From Cunninghamella blakesleeana (Eukaryota > Mucoromycota > Mucoromycetes > Mucorales > Cunninghamellaceae), in the NCBI GenBank assembly GCA_017871115.1, contig JAFCIZ010000006.1, positions 558,001 to 622,000 of the forward strand: DNA of 64,000 bases, written 5' to 3'. Made by a program: the position numbers and the translations under genes. This document shows, in pieces, positions 24,483-36,744 of the stretch. Within the stretch, counting starts at the first letter, position 1. Each line of letters opens with the position of its first letter. The notes under the pieces are model-generated. The model was not told the origin of the DNA. It ran no database searches and worked only from the letters and a program-made list of their open reading frames with translations.

Positions 24483-25783
24483 TTAATAACAATTACAAAC
24501 CCAACCAAGAAGAGAAAGTATTAATAAGCTAGACCATAAAAGAATTGTCTGATTAGGTGCATTCGAACCAAGAACAGCCCAAATAGACACTTTTTCATGA
24601 ACAAAATCTGGATTATCCAATTCTCCAAGAACAAAATCTTTTGGCTTCCACAAAGTCATTTCCCAAAGTAAAGATTTATTACCAAATTGACAAAAATCCA
24701 AATTCGTGACACCTGTATTGTTAGGTGTAAAATCAAATACATAACTTGCTTTTGGGTATAAGCATCTTGACTTCATGTTCCATAAATGAGCTGCTGAGAC
24801 AATATAAACCAATTGACTACCAGAGTGTTGTTGCTTTTCCCTATTTGGTTGGATGATATCGCCATGATATATATTTTTTCCATTGACTGGATCAAATTCA
24901 ACGTTTTTCCATGTATATTCTTTAGAAGGGTCTGCCCGCATAAATAACCATTGTTGTTTATCAGGTCTAATAGCCTCATATGTATTGATATATCGTTTAT
25001 CGTGTTTTGGTTTCTTTTGGTTGTGATTTTTTTTTCCACCTTCTAATGGCCTTGGTGCCGATGCATTGTATACACCTTTAAAATTTGGATAGATATCAAA
25101 ATCAATAGGTTCAATAGTCTTATTGTTTACTTCACATTGCCATGCTATATTATAATATAAAGAAATAATGAGAAAAAAGAGAAAAAAAATCACCAAATAT
25201 ACGCATTCATAAAAAAATTGAAATCACATTCCTTTTTTTCTCTTTCTATTACTTACCTACTCCTGCATCATCACTACCCCTTGTATGATCCCAACGTGTT
25301 GATAAACATTTATCCAATTTTGCATGATTTAAATGATGCACTGTATAATTTTTATTTCCTTTCCATTTAATTGTCCATATTGTCCCATTAAATACTGTAC
25401 TATTTGCTCCTTCAGTTGGTACTATTTGGTTTTGAAAGTCTATAAATTGAAGATATTTCCCAGTTTCTACATGACGAAAAGTATAATATCCCATCTAAAT
25501 ATCAACAAAAATAAATTAATATAAAGTTAAATCATATCTAAAGAATAAGCAAAAGTGAATTTTATAATTTTCATTGTTATTATTTTAGAAATTTATCATT
25601 TATCATTCTTCTTTTAAAAAATCTTACAGGAATATGAGTAGAATTAGCAATGATTTCAGCTTCTTCTTTAATAGCTAATGAATAAGTGCCTTCACCTCCT
25701 TCGACAGCTAACACATTAAATACTGTTATGAATAAAAATAAAAATAAATATAATAAAAGGAATGGAAGGGGTATCATGATCAT
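24483..25783 (-). CDS. Orphan secreted, probably GPI-anchored glycoprotein with a trefoil-like N-terminal half
   Basis: Three exons (25783-25628, 25494-25257, 25144-24483) give 351 aa. A hydrophobic signal peptide (residues about 1-25) and a hydrophobic C-terminal tail (QTILLWSSLLILSLLGWVC) bracket the chain, the layout of a GPI-anchored surface protein. Residues 53-110 (YYTFRHVETGKYLQF, then CLSTRWDH) resemble the first lobe of a ricin-type/MIR beta-trefoil. The second half repeats the theme weakly (INTYEAIRPDKQQWLFM). At least six N-x-S/T sites (NST, NGT, NYT, NAS, NNT, NQT) fit passage through the secretory pathway. I do not recognise the family. The start could also be the ATG two codons later. 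A cell-wall lectin is possible but unproven. Confidence 0.75.
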
Positions 25784-26389
25784 TTATTTTTCTATATTTT
25801 GAAAAGAAAAAGAAAGAGTTAAAAAAAATTAATTGGTTAAAAGCTTAAATTAGAAAAAAAAAAAGATGGCGGTGATTTAAATTTAAATTTCTTTGGCTCA
25901 AAAAAAAGATATCAAGACACAACTTGTTTTTGTTTCGATTACACTTTCTTTCACTATATCTTTACTTGATCTGTATTATTGATGGAAAAAAATAACCAAA
26001 TACATATATAAGTATATCAAAACATGTTTATTTAATTGAAATAAAAGTTATTTAAAATAATGTGTAATATTAATAATCATAGATGAATATAAAAAAGTCT
26101 TTAGAAATAGGTGATCCTTGTATTAGTTATATGTAACCTAATATATTTGTCCTTGAACTAATTAAAAAAATTAAAAGTTGCATAAAAATACATAACAATA
26201 ATAAAAAATAAAAAGTTTTGCCTTTTTTGTAAGTTACACCTTTATTTTTTTGTGTTGGAATAAAAGTACATATTTTTTCTACGTATCATATTTATTTATT
26301 TTTTTAAAAAAGAATATATATTTATAAGAGTACATTTTATATATTTTATTTTATTCTAATAAAAGATTGATAAATAAATAAAAAAGCTG
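25784..26389. other. Intergenic: GPI-protein promoter and dehydrogenase 3' region
   Basis: 606 bases with no gene. An A/G-rich stretch (25800-25870 on +) is the likely C/T leader of the GPI protein. The rest is A/T-rich. Confidence 0.5.
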
Positions 26390-28727
26390 TTATAATTTAA
26401 ATTGTTTTAAAGCTTGACGAACACCTAAATCAAGCATGATTTCTTCAGAACCACCGGGAATAGCATAAGCACGAACTTCTCTGTATAAACGTTCTACCTT
26501 TTCACCTTGACCACCACGAGTATAAGCTAAACCACCAAAGATTTGAGCCGCTTCACGAGCACAATATTCAAAAGTTTGAGTACTTTGAGCCTTTAATAAT
26601 GCAATAGGTCCACCAAGAACTTTGGCTTGACTTTGAGGAGGTAAAGTTTTCACTTGATATAATACACTTTCTAACCATGCATGAGTGGCTTCTACTTGAC
26701 GGATACAATGTGCCAACTTATTACGAATGACAGCATGTTGAACGAGAGGTTGGCCAAAAGTTTTACGTTTGACAGCATGCTATAATATATAATTTATAAA
26801 TATATAATCTGACATTATTTTTATATTTATTTCATTTTATCTTTTTATTTTATTTTACCTTGAAGGCTTCTTCAATACAGACACGTGCCATACGATTTGC
26901 TTGCATAACAATACCAAGTCGCTCATGATTAAAGCTAAATAGAAATATCGATTAGTAAATTAATAAATCAATAAATCATCTTCCGCTTCATTATCATTAT
27001 TATTATTTATTTTTAATTTTACTTAGTCATGATATATTTGAAGCCTTGATTTAATTTGCCAATCAAATTTGATTTTGGAACTTTTACCTGAGTAATTAAA
27101 AATTAAAAATTTAAGATTAGTAAAATATATTTATATTTAAATACGTATTGATCCGAAAAAAAAAAATAAAAATTAAAACTTACATCTTCAAAGGTAATAT
27201 AAGAAGTACCTGAACCAAACATACCTTGACAATCCATAGCACGAGCATTAACACCAGGGAAAGCACGTTCAACTAATAAAAGTGAAATACCTCCCATACC
27301 TTCACCACCGGTACGAGCGGCTACAACATAATAATCACCATAGGCTAATTAAAAAGAAAATGAAATTAATTAGCAGTATGTATTTATTCTACTCTTTATC
27401 AACTCCCATATAGTATTATAATTTACCTCCTTGAGTAATCCATTTCTTTTCACCATTCAAGATAAAGTGATCACCAGCATCTTTAGCATTTGTAGTAAGG
27501 TTAGCAACATCAGACCCAGCAGCTGGTTCAGTAATACATAAAGCAATGAATTTTTCTCCAGAAAGAACTTCAGGTGTAACTTTTCTTTTCATTTCTTCAG
27601 AACCAAAATTAATGACAGGAGGTAAAGCCTATTTTATTTAAAAAAAAGTCGTCAATCAACCAACTAATTATATTTTATCATAAAAACATTATACATATCA
27701 TTATTATTATTATTATAAACTTACAATAGCAAGACCCTATTCATAAAAATATAAAATAATATAAAAAATAATAGTTATAATAATAAAAGTTAAAATCATA
27801 TATCTTAATATAAGTACTAATTTATTTATATTTTATTTATATTACCCCTTCTAAACCCCAAACTAAACCACCAGAACCGCTTCGAGACAATTCATCAATA
27901 CAAATAAATTCATGGAAAATATCAAATTCTTCAGGCTTAATACCAGCGGGTAAAGGATAAGGTAATAAAGAAGCAACAGCAGGATTTGTAGCAGCACCAG
28001 AGATTGCATTCAAAATACCAAGTTCAGCACATCTTTTCACAATTGATTTAGGGATTTCTTTAGCTTCACTCCATTCGTGACAGAAGGGCATGATTTCTTT
28101 ATCAACAAATTCACGCATCATTTTTCGTAACTTGATATGAGTTTGGTTATAATAAGGGCTACGTATCAACATAAATGTATAATAGCATAGGTTTTTGTTT
28201 ATCTTTAATAAACTCATCGTATTCTAATCGGTATATATTTTTCTTTTATAAACATTTATATATTTATCTCCCTCTCCCTCTCTTTCTCAATTTTTTTGAT
28301 CCTTTTTTTATTTATTACTATTGTTTTACCTATTCCAATCTTGATACCAAGTAGGATCACCATATGGAATACCTTCACCAAATTTACTTTCAGCACCAGA
28401 AATTAATCCAGAAATAGAATATGTCTCAGTAGGTTGAGTATCAGCAACCTTCTTTTCTTCTTTTTTTACAGGAGCTTGTTCAACAGGACCAGCAGTACCG
28501 ATAACACCAATTTGTAATGGTAAACCAACGCGTTGCATAATGGCATCATTGTGAAAACTTTTAAATTGTTTACTAGCATCTTTACCAGCTACTTTTAAAA
28601 GAACTTTTTTACCTCCAGGGTGGTCTGATAAAAACTTGGTAACGTCAAATACTTTGCCTTCAACAATAATCCAACAATCATTAGCTGAACTGTGTTTGGC
28701 AACTTCTTCTACTGTAAATGATTTCAT
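26390..28727 (-). CDS. Cytochrome b5-acyl-CoA dehydrogenase fusion
   Basis: Eight exons (28727-28330, 28158-27846, 27736-27725, 27628-27427, 27344-27184, 27087-27023, 26934-26859, 26779-26390) give 538 aa. Residues 1-75 are a cytochrome b5 domain (DHPGG, heme His36; FHND, His59). A Lys/Pro linker leads to a complete acyl-CoA dehydrogenase: CITEPAAGSDVANLTT, GEKKWITQG, RKTFGQPLVQHAVIRNKLA, QIFGGLAYTRG. The usual MCAD base position reads PGGSEE and lacks Glu, but Glu388 in FNHERLG sits where isovaleryl- and long-chain dehydrogenases carry theirs, so activity is expected. The fused b5 presumably takes electrons from FAD, replacing ETF; this is inference. The C-terminus QFKL is a weak PTS1-like end. 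Exon 3 is only 12 nt. Confidence 0.92.
27725..27736 (-). other. 12-nt microexon of the dehydrogenase gene
   Basis: Flanked by AATAG on its 5' side and GTAAG on its 3' side. It encodes Gly-Leu-Ala-Ile, which completes the conserved helix before ALPPVINFGSEEMK; skipping it keeps frame. Confidence 0.75.
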
Positions 28728-29754
28728 TCTTTATTATTATTAGTATTAATAACTTTTTTTTCAAAAAAAAAAAATGCAAGCGAAAAAGAGAGAGGAAGGG
28801 GAGAAAAAAATGATAGTGGAGAAAAAAAGAAAGAGAAAGAAAGAGCAAAAAAATAATGCTTTTTCCTTTTTAATAATTTGGATTACAAACGGGAAAAATG
28901 AATAGCCCGTCTGAGTTTATTTTTTTTTCCCCAGTTTTCGATATGTTTTTAAATAATTACTTTTTTTGTAAATTTACTTATGATATTCAATTTTTTATTT
29001 TTATTTTATTATTTTTTAATAGATAGAAAATGTTTAATGCGTCGTATGTTTATTATTCTGTTTTTTATTATCTAGAATACAAGTAAAATAATACAAGTAC
29101 AATTTAATTTATGGTTTTTTTTACGAATAGCCTATGTGGGCTATTTTATATATAAATATATGAATATAAAAAAATAAATAATATTATCAGTTAGGCACAT
29201 AAATAAATATTAATATTGCTTTAATCAATTAATTTGATTTTTATTTTTATTTTTTATATTGCAAATTAAAATATTACACAATGATAAAAGAGATGAAAAA
29301 ATCACTAAAATATCTTATTTTTCTATTCTACATCAGTAATAAGGAAAAATAAGGAAACAAAAAATAATAATACTTATAATTAATTTTTTATATACGACCC
29401 TATCCAAAGGTTTTCTTTCTTTTCTTTTCTTTCCTTTCCTTTATTCTCTGCTTTTTAATAGCTTTACTACCTTATTTAAGATGCCATCAGCCGTATGGTT
29501 GAAAGTATACAAGAAGCTAGCATTTAAGATAGCATCTGAAATACAACAACGAATAATTAGCTATAATAAAAAAAAGCATGTATGTGGATAACATTTTATA
29601 AGTTCCAAAAAAAATACAATAGCGTGTAGTAAAACCCTTTTTTAAAGTAAAAGTATATACGTATAGTATTTTTTATTTTTATTTATATGTATGTTTATAT
29701 ATATGTAAGTATAAATGGAATAATAAATAAACAAAAATAGTGAATATGCATTTT
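28728..29754. other. Intergenic: dehydrogenase promoter and possible small gene
   Basis: A/G-rich on + from 28772 to 28850 (leader of the dehydrogenase) with an ACGGGAAAAATGAATAGCCCGT-type island near 28889-28910. 29405-29455 is a C/T-rich leader on + just before a 36-codon ORF, listed separately. The remainder is A/T-rich. Confidence 0.45.
29481..29591 (+). CDS. Possible small gene, 36-codon ORF after a C/T-rich leader
   Basis: The ORF begins MPSAVWLKVYKKLAFKIA and ends at a TAA; it is cationic and could form an amphipathic helix. It is preceded at 29405-29455 by the same C/T-rich tract that marks real starts elsewhere in the window. A GTATGT donor near 29580 and an AATAG at about 29618-29622 would extend it in frame, but that intron would be only about 43 bases, shorter than its neighbours. 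No family is recognised. Confidence 0.3.
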   Translation: MPSAVWLKVYKKLAFKIASEIQQRIISYNKKKHVCG

Positions 29755-31630
29755 TTAAACTAGAACCAATTGTTCCTTTTTTTGGTCTATATCATTTGGT
29801 TCATCAATATCATAAACTACTTGTCTCTCACTGGTTGTTGCTCCCATAGGATGAAATAAATCGTTTGGACTAAAGGGTGTTAAAGGTTGATGATGATTAA
29901 TAATATCATTTGTGGATGAATTCATATAAGAAACTGGTATATTATTATTATTATTGGTGGAGGTGGAATCAACTGGTAAAGTGTCATCATTATTTTTACT
30001 ATTGTTATTGTTTGGTTGCTGACCATATTTATTAAATGATTTTACAGAGGATGGTGATGAAGAAAACTCTTGATATTGTTGCATAACTACTTTTCTAGAT
30101 ATTCCTTGTCCATCGAAATAAACTAAAATATCTTGATTATTACTACCATTGCCTGATCCGCCCATTAATTTTTCAATCAAAAATCCAGCATCATGACCAT
30201 ATTTTTTTTGTACGACTTGAATTAAGCTCTCCCTTGTTGCGGAAAAAACGGTCTTTGTTGCAATTGTCGTTCCTTCTACAATTCTTGAAGCTGCTTGTAA
30301 AGCTGAATTTCCTAATTTACTTTCTGGTGTTGGGATTCTAAAATCTGTTTTACAATATTGTTGAATGTTGGTACTTGTCATACTAAATAATCGACTGATC
30401 CATCTTCCTGTCATTGATCCAATCACAGCGGTTATATTATAAAAAAAGTTTAAATAATGTCTTTCATTTCTTGATAAAACTAATTGCATGTTGGATGGTT
30501 CCACTTTGGATTTAACAGAACTTGACCCACTAAAATAATGCAAAGTGTAGATATTAAAAAATTACAAAAAAATTTAAAAAGGTAAGAATAATAATCAGCA
30601 TTTATAAAAAGAAAATATTGATCTATTATTTTATTATATTTTATTTAAAAAAAAGGAGTATCCTAATTTGTTTTACCTTTGAATATATCCAGCTATCGTA
30701 TCACCAGCACGAATAAGTCCTCTTGCCACCCAATCAGAGCTAACATCCATACAATGGCTTGTTTGATTAATCAATCTAACCCTTCTCAATTCCAAACCAT
30801 CCTATAAATATGGATATATATATATAAGTTTAGATTACGTTTTTTCTATCTCGTTTCCATTATTACTATTACTAGTTCTGTTATCTTATATAAATTTTAC
30901 CTTAAACACGCTTTCATCCATAGATACAGGTAATTTTTGACCATAATAGTTTTCTCTTGTAGTAATAAAATCATCATCGGCAAGATCTGAGAATATATCA
31001 TCATCATTATCATCATGAATGTTGCCATTATGTTCTTTTCCCAAATAAACATTATCGGCTATCACTTGGGTGATTTGACAAGAATTAGGATTCATCATGA
31101 CTAAAGTATTTTTAATATTGTGTTGGTTTTCAAATTTGATAAAGAAAGTCAATATATCTTGAAGTCTTAAAAAATCATCAGGGTTTGAAGAACTAGAAAA
31201 AAAGAAAAAAAAGAAAAAGAAAAAGAAAAAAGAAAAGTAAAATTGGAAAAGTATAAATAAATAAATAAATATACAAATAAATAATTTAATATGATATTTA
31301 ATAGATAAGAGAGATATAATAGTAAAGTAGTTTTTACCTGCAATCGAAAGACCATAAGCCACCTTTAGGGTGTGGAAAAGTTATTGTATTATCATTTAAA
31401 AGATAAGCAGAAGCTTGAGAAGGTACGGTAATGTTAACAGGTAAATCGTTTCCAGAAGGTATAAAAGCTTTGCATTCCATTAAAATAGATTCATTAGTAG
31501 TTACATAAACGTCAACAGTAAAGTTTTTACCAATAGGCTGTATTGATTCATTAAGTTCTAGTATATTAATATTAACTTGCTGAATGCTACATAAATAAGT
31601 TAAAGGTGAAGGATCTATAATAGAAGCCAT
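29755..31630 (-). CDS. Spartin/ERD7-like senescence-domain protein
   Basis: Four exons (31630-31338, 31192-30901, 30801-30677, 30529-29755) give 494 aa. The N-terminal half (YLCSIQQVNINILELNES, then ITFPHPKGGLWSFDC) corresponds to the pleckstrin-like part seen in plant ERD7 and spartin. The C-terminal senescence domain (Pfam PF06911) is recognised by WVARGLIRAGDTIAGYIQR, RIVEGTTIATKTVFSATRES and VVQKKYGHDAGFL, followed by a Gly/Asn-rich tail. In animals spartin acts on lipid droplets and endosomes; plant relatives respond to dehydration. The fungal role is unknown. No signal peptide or membrane span. It is divergent from the Uds1 gene. Confidence 0.82.
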
Positions 31631-32006
31631 TATTATTAATTTTGTTTTTTTTATACAAGTAAAATAATTTCAAGAGATTGTGTCAAGTAAAAAATATGAA
31701 AAGAGAAAAAATTGAGCTATAGTATTTTTTTTATATAAATCAAAAATGTCCATTATAAGATTTTCTTGGCTGGGTGACTATTTGGTTGCACAATTATCTC
31801 ATGAAAATAAAAAAAAGAAACAAAAAGAGAAGTGAAAAAATAGAGTGTGCCAATTTTTTTAAAAAATTTAAATATGCTAAAAAATTAAAACACCGCTAAT
31901 TGTTATTTTAAAATTTGTACTCCCAATTTTTTTTAACTTTCTTTCCTCTACTTTTTTTTTAGCTATTATTTTTAGGTGATATACGAAGAGTTAACCTTTT
32001 AAAATA
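31631..32006. promoter_or_regulatory. Divergent promoter senescence-domain gene / Uds1 gene
   Basis: 376 bases, no gene. A/G-rich at 31800-31845 on + and T/C-rich at 31920-31962 toward the Uds1 start; ACACCGCTAATTG at about 31890. Confidence 0.4.
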
Positions 32007-35000
32007 ATGAATACGGTAAAATAAGTACACATATATAATAATAATAGTACACAATAAAGGGATTGATTTAATAATAAAATAATATTTGTACAAATATACT
32101 TATACTTAAATAAATATTATATTATTTTTTTTTATTAGATTCCCATCATGCCTCGTCAATCCAGCGATGGCGATCGGCCTTCAGGATTAAAATTCACTAG
32201 AAATAATTATTTTGGATTTCAAAAAGAGCAAACTTCACCATCAGAAAAAAGCTCAGGATCACTCTTTTCTAATCTTGCAAGACATGCTGATAATAGTTCA
32301 ATAAGACCATCTATGGATTCAGATAGACCTATTTTACCCTCGGCACAGCCTAGACCTTCTTTTAGTACATCAATGGATAGATCTGCTTCACAAACTTCCA
32401 CTATTACTTCTCCAACTTTACCAACCCGTTCTCCTCAACGTGTACGTGATTCTCAAACATCTACTTCTCAATCTCTCTACACTTCTGATTCTGGTATGGC
32501 GATTAAAATAAAATAAAATAAAATAATAATAAATAATGACTTTTAAATTAGTATATAAATTAATCATTTAATCTATATATATCTAATAGGTTATGCAAGT
32601 AGATATTATCAATCATCTAATTCACATATATCATCGTCAATAAATAATAATAGCGAATTATACTCTTCTGGCAATGATTATCTTAATACACCATCACCAT
32701 CATTATTATCATCATCACCATCATCCACTTCTCCTACTTTCTCTTCACCACCTTCTCGTCCAAGATTAAGCGATGCTCGATATAGTTTATCAAAGGAAGT
32801 ATCTAAATTATGGAAAAACCAAAAATCAACTGATGTAATTAATAGTAATGACAATAAAATGATGGAAGACCCTGACGAACTATTAAACCAATTATTGGTT
32901 TCACAAGCTGTTATTGATTCCCAAGCTTTTAAATTATTAAACTTTGAAGAATTAGAAAAATTAAACCAGGTATGTATATTACAGAATATATATAAACAAT
33001 AATTTTAAAAACGGAGCGCTTACTTTTATTTTATTTTATTGCTTATATGTATAGGAATATAATTCGATTAAAGAACAAGTAAAACATTCATCAGCACGTC
33101 TTACTTTAGAAATGAAATTAAAAGAAACATCTAAATCATTAACTTATTTAAATGATGCAAAAAGCGGACATTCTTATATTCAACAACAACAAGAAATCAA
33201 ATCAATTGACCGTAAAATGGATGAATTAATAACTCAACACCAGCAATTAAAATCTAAAGAATATGAACTTCATTGCCAATTATTAGAACATACAGCTGGT
33301 ATATTAAGTAAAGGGGTTAGACAATTAGATAAAATGAATCAATCTATACCATCTACTCTAATATATAATCATAATGATAATGATAACAACGATCAACAAC
33401 AATATTTATCTTCAACAACTCATCAAACATTGCTGGTTCAATTAAAAGAGTATGAAGAAACCCTTAAGAAAAAAGAAAACGAAATTCAACAACTTAAAGC
33501 TATACCTAATAAAAATAATAGTCATTCTATATCATCCTCCAATGATGAAAAATATGAATCTATACTTTTATCAAAAGAGAAAGAAATTGAACAATTGAAA
33601 GCAAATCAGCAGGATACACAAACTACTCTCGATCATATCATGCAGCAATTAACTACTATGACCAAACATTATTCATTGGATAATGACGACGACGATGACC
33701 AACGACAGCGACAAAATGAATCGGATGGGGATGATGTGTTAAAAAAGTTGGCGCAATTAGAAAAGGTTTTATCTACACAAAAGACACGTACTGGACAATT
33801 GCAAATTGAAATGGATTCTATTTTGGAAAAACAGCGATTGGAAGCAATGGCGGATAAGAAATTTGAAATCCAATTACGTGCTACACAAGATAGAAGAGAT
33901 GCTGCTGAAGCGAAATGTCAAGAGTTAATGAATGAGATTGATCAGTTGAAGTCTTTGAAAAAAACTTCCATGTCAGAATTAGATAAATTGAAAGCTGACG
34001 TAGATAATTTATCATTTAATGATTCAAGGTACAGAAATACATACATATATATATATATATATTTAAATGAAAACGATATTAAAACTCGATATTAATATAT
34101 ATATATATATATACATATATATTTACATTTTTTATTATTATAACTTTTTAATTCATATTAGTTTACACTTGGATCAAATAGCCAATTTGGAATCACAATT
34201 GCATCAATCTAAAGAACAATGCCATAGCTTAGAAAAAGAATTATCTAGTTTACATAATAAAATATCAGATTTGGAAGTCGAATATAGTAAACAACAAGCC
34301 GAATTAGCTTCAGCTAAACAACATGAAGTTGCTACTCAATTGGAATTACAACATTATCGGGATGAAACCTTTGCCTTGCAAACTGAAAAACATAAATGGG
34401 AACGTATGATGAAACGACAAACAGTGATGCAATTAATGGATGAAGGAAGTGTCAGCATCAAAGATAAATATGAACAGCAATTAGAAGAGCAAGAGCAAGA
34501 ATATGTTGCTCAATTAAAAGAACAAAAAGTATTTTTGGATAAAGTGATGCGAGAAAAAGAAGCTAGCGTCATAGAAAGAGATCAATTTGAAGCTACTTGT
34601 AAAGATTTAGAAGAATTGATTCGTGGTAAAACAAGATTATTGGATGCAAGAGATGTACGCATTAATGAATTAGAAGCACAAATGAAAGAATTAAAACAAC
34701 AACATTCTACAATGAATAATCAAGGTCGATCTCATCAGCAGCAAGGTATGGTAGATGTTTCTGTGCTGAGAGAACTTCAAGATGCGTTTACACAAAAAGA
34801 AATTGCATGGATGGAACAAAGTGCCAATATGGAAGCCAACTTTGAGGGCATTCTAAAAGAATTTGATCGTTTAACAGGAACAGCAGTTGAATTTGAAAAC
34901 GATCGAATGAATTATGAACGTAAGATTGATGGTTTGACACGACAGATATCTACATTGGATAGTGCCTTGGCAGATTTACAGGTGAATCGATTAGGATTTG

Positions 35001-35218
35001 AGGATGGTAAAAATGATACACCTACTACTGCTTCCTTAAGAAAAGAATTTAGAAGGATGGTTAATGATATGAAATTGGAACATCAAAGATTAATTGATCG
35101 TGAAGTCGGGGAAACCAAACGGGTAGAAAAACAATTGAAAGATTTGAAACATGAGTTGGCTATGGCTAGATACGAAAAAGTAAATAAAGGTGTTCAAACT
35201 TTATTTATAAAAGATTAA
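32007..35218 (+). CDS. Uds1 (up-regulated during septation) domain coiled-coil protein
   Basis: Five exons: 32007-32015, 32139-32493, 32590-32969, 33055-34028, 34162-35218, 924 aa. The first exon codes only Met-Asn-Thr; it joins in frame to the second, which also contains an ATG at 32148, so either start is possible. The N-terminal 220 residues are Ser/Pro-rich. The block LLNQLLVSQAVIDSQAFKLL followed by LEMKLKETSKSLTYLN is the Uds1 domain (Pfam PF15456), and the remaining 650 residues are almost continuous coiled coil. Fission yeast relatives are induced at septation; cytoskeletal or polarity scaffolding is likely here, by family inference only. Intron 4 is filled with TA repeats. Confidence 0.8.
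34045..34125. repeat. TA-rich microsatellites in Uds1-gene intron 4
   Basis: Two (TA)n tracts separated by about 25 bases lie inside the intron between 34029 and 34161. They create false open reading through the intron. Confidence 0.85.
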
Positions 35219-36744
35219 AATAAAGTTTTTTTTTACCATCCAATTACTATCTTTATTATTATTTTTATTCAGTTTTGAAAAAGAAAATAATTCCAGCTTG
35301 TTTGTTACCATTTTTTTTTTTTTTTGTTTTCATTTTCATTTTTCCTTTATTTTTATTTTATTTTATATGGGTTCACATTGAAAGAAGTTGTTAGATAGGG
35401 AGAGATAATCAGCTGATCCATTGGATGTCAATGTTTACCATACACTTTTTTTAAAAATATATATTCTCAGACATGGTTAATTAATGTTCCAGGTACCCAT
35501 ATAGCATTCCCTTTTTTTTTTCAAGATGTATTATCTGTGTTACCATAATGGTTTTTCCTCAAAGTCCCCTGGGATGAATGGAATGAATTTGAAAAAAAAA
35601 AAAAAAGAAACCCTTTAATTAGTGTAACTAAAGTGTATGTATATATTATTATTATAATTATTATTATTTGATGTGTATACCTTTTGAATTTTTCTGTATT
35701 TTATTATTTATTATATATTCATTTGATTTATTATTTATTTATTTATCATGTTATATAAGAAATGAAACATCGATTGATTTAATTAATATAAAAATAATTT
35801 ATATTTAAATACTAAATAGACAATTTTTTAAAAAATAGCAATTCTTAAAAAAAGAAAAATTTTTTTTTGTGTGCTCTACCTATTTTTTTTTTGTGTGCTG
35901 TACCTATTTTTTTTTATTTTAGTTAGATCATAAAAAAAATAAAATAAATAAAATAAACTTTTCGAATGACTTTTATTTTTATTTTCATTGACTCACACAC
36001 AAAGCAATATATAGTATTATTTTTATAAATATATTTTTTTTACTTATTTGTTGTCTTCATTTTTGTGGTTGTGGTTGTTGTGGTTGTTTTTTTTTTCTTA
36101 CCGTTGTAAAATTTCAGTGTCTTCCCATATCTGTTATATTAGGTAACAATGGTTTATTTTACCCACCAAGGGAAAAAGCTCTTTTTATTATAGTTATTAA
36201 TGATGGTAATATTGTTGTTTTTGTTTTTGTTTTTTTGTTTTCTTGTTTTTTTTTCAGTAAAGTTCACGTTATCATCTCATGTTCCTCTTTTTATATATTT
36301 ATATGTATGAATATATTTATAAAGTAATTTTTTTTACATCAATTATAGTTTATTATATAATCCATTTCAACAAATAAAAATGATTTTTCATATTACTATT
36401 GTTATTCCCGATTCACTCAATTTATATAATGACTATAAATCCATTTTCCCACATCATAATTATCATAATTGAGTTTTAACATATAAAAATAGAGTTCTCC
36501 CACTTTCTCCACATTCAATTAGCCAATAAAAATGAAAAGGGAATCTTGGATTCATTTTCCTTATTAAGATACTTTTTTTTATTGTTGTACGGTATAATTT
36601 TATTTATATGCGGCGTTTTAAAAAAATCAAATAAGTATAAATTTGGATCATTTTTTTTTCTTCAACTTTTTTTTTTTCTAATCCTTTAGTTTTTTATTAT
36701 TATTATTATTCTTTTACTATTTATTTTATAATAAAAAAAATTAA
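35219..36744. promoter_or_regulatory. Long upstream region of the hexose transporter
   Basis: 1.5 kb without a gene. It holds a direct repeat of GTGTGCTSTACCTATTTT (35869 and 35893, period 24), GT-rich tracts (36066-36095, 36210-36250), ATGCGGCGTTTTAAA near 36608 and a T/C-rich leader to the ATG. A large promoter suits a regulated sugar transporter, but no known factor site was identified. Confidence 0.45.
35869..35916 (+). repeat. 24-base tandem direct repeat upstream of the hexose transporter
   Basis: Two copies of GTGTGCT(C/G)TACCTA followed by a T run, differing at one base in the core. Confidence 0.85.

Noticed and set aside
34067..34161. Upstream extension of Uds1 exon 5 through the TA repeats
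   Set aside because: The added residues are Ile/Tyr repeats from a TA microsatellite, and a good ATTAG acceptor at 34161 joins in phase to the preceding coiled coil.
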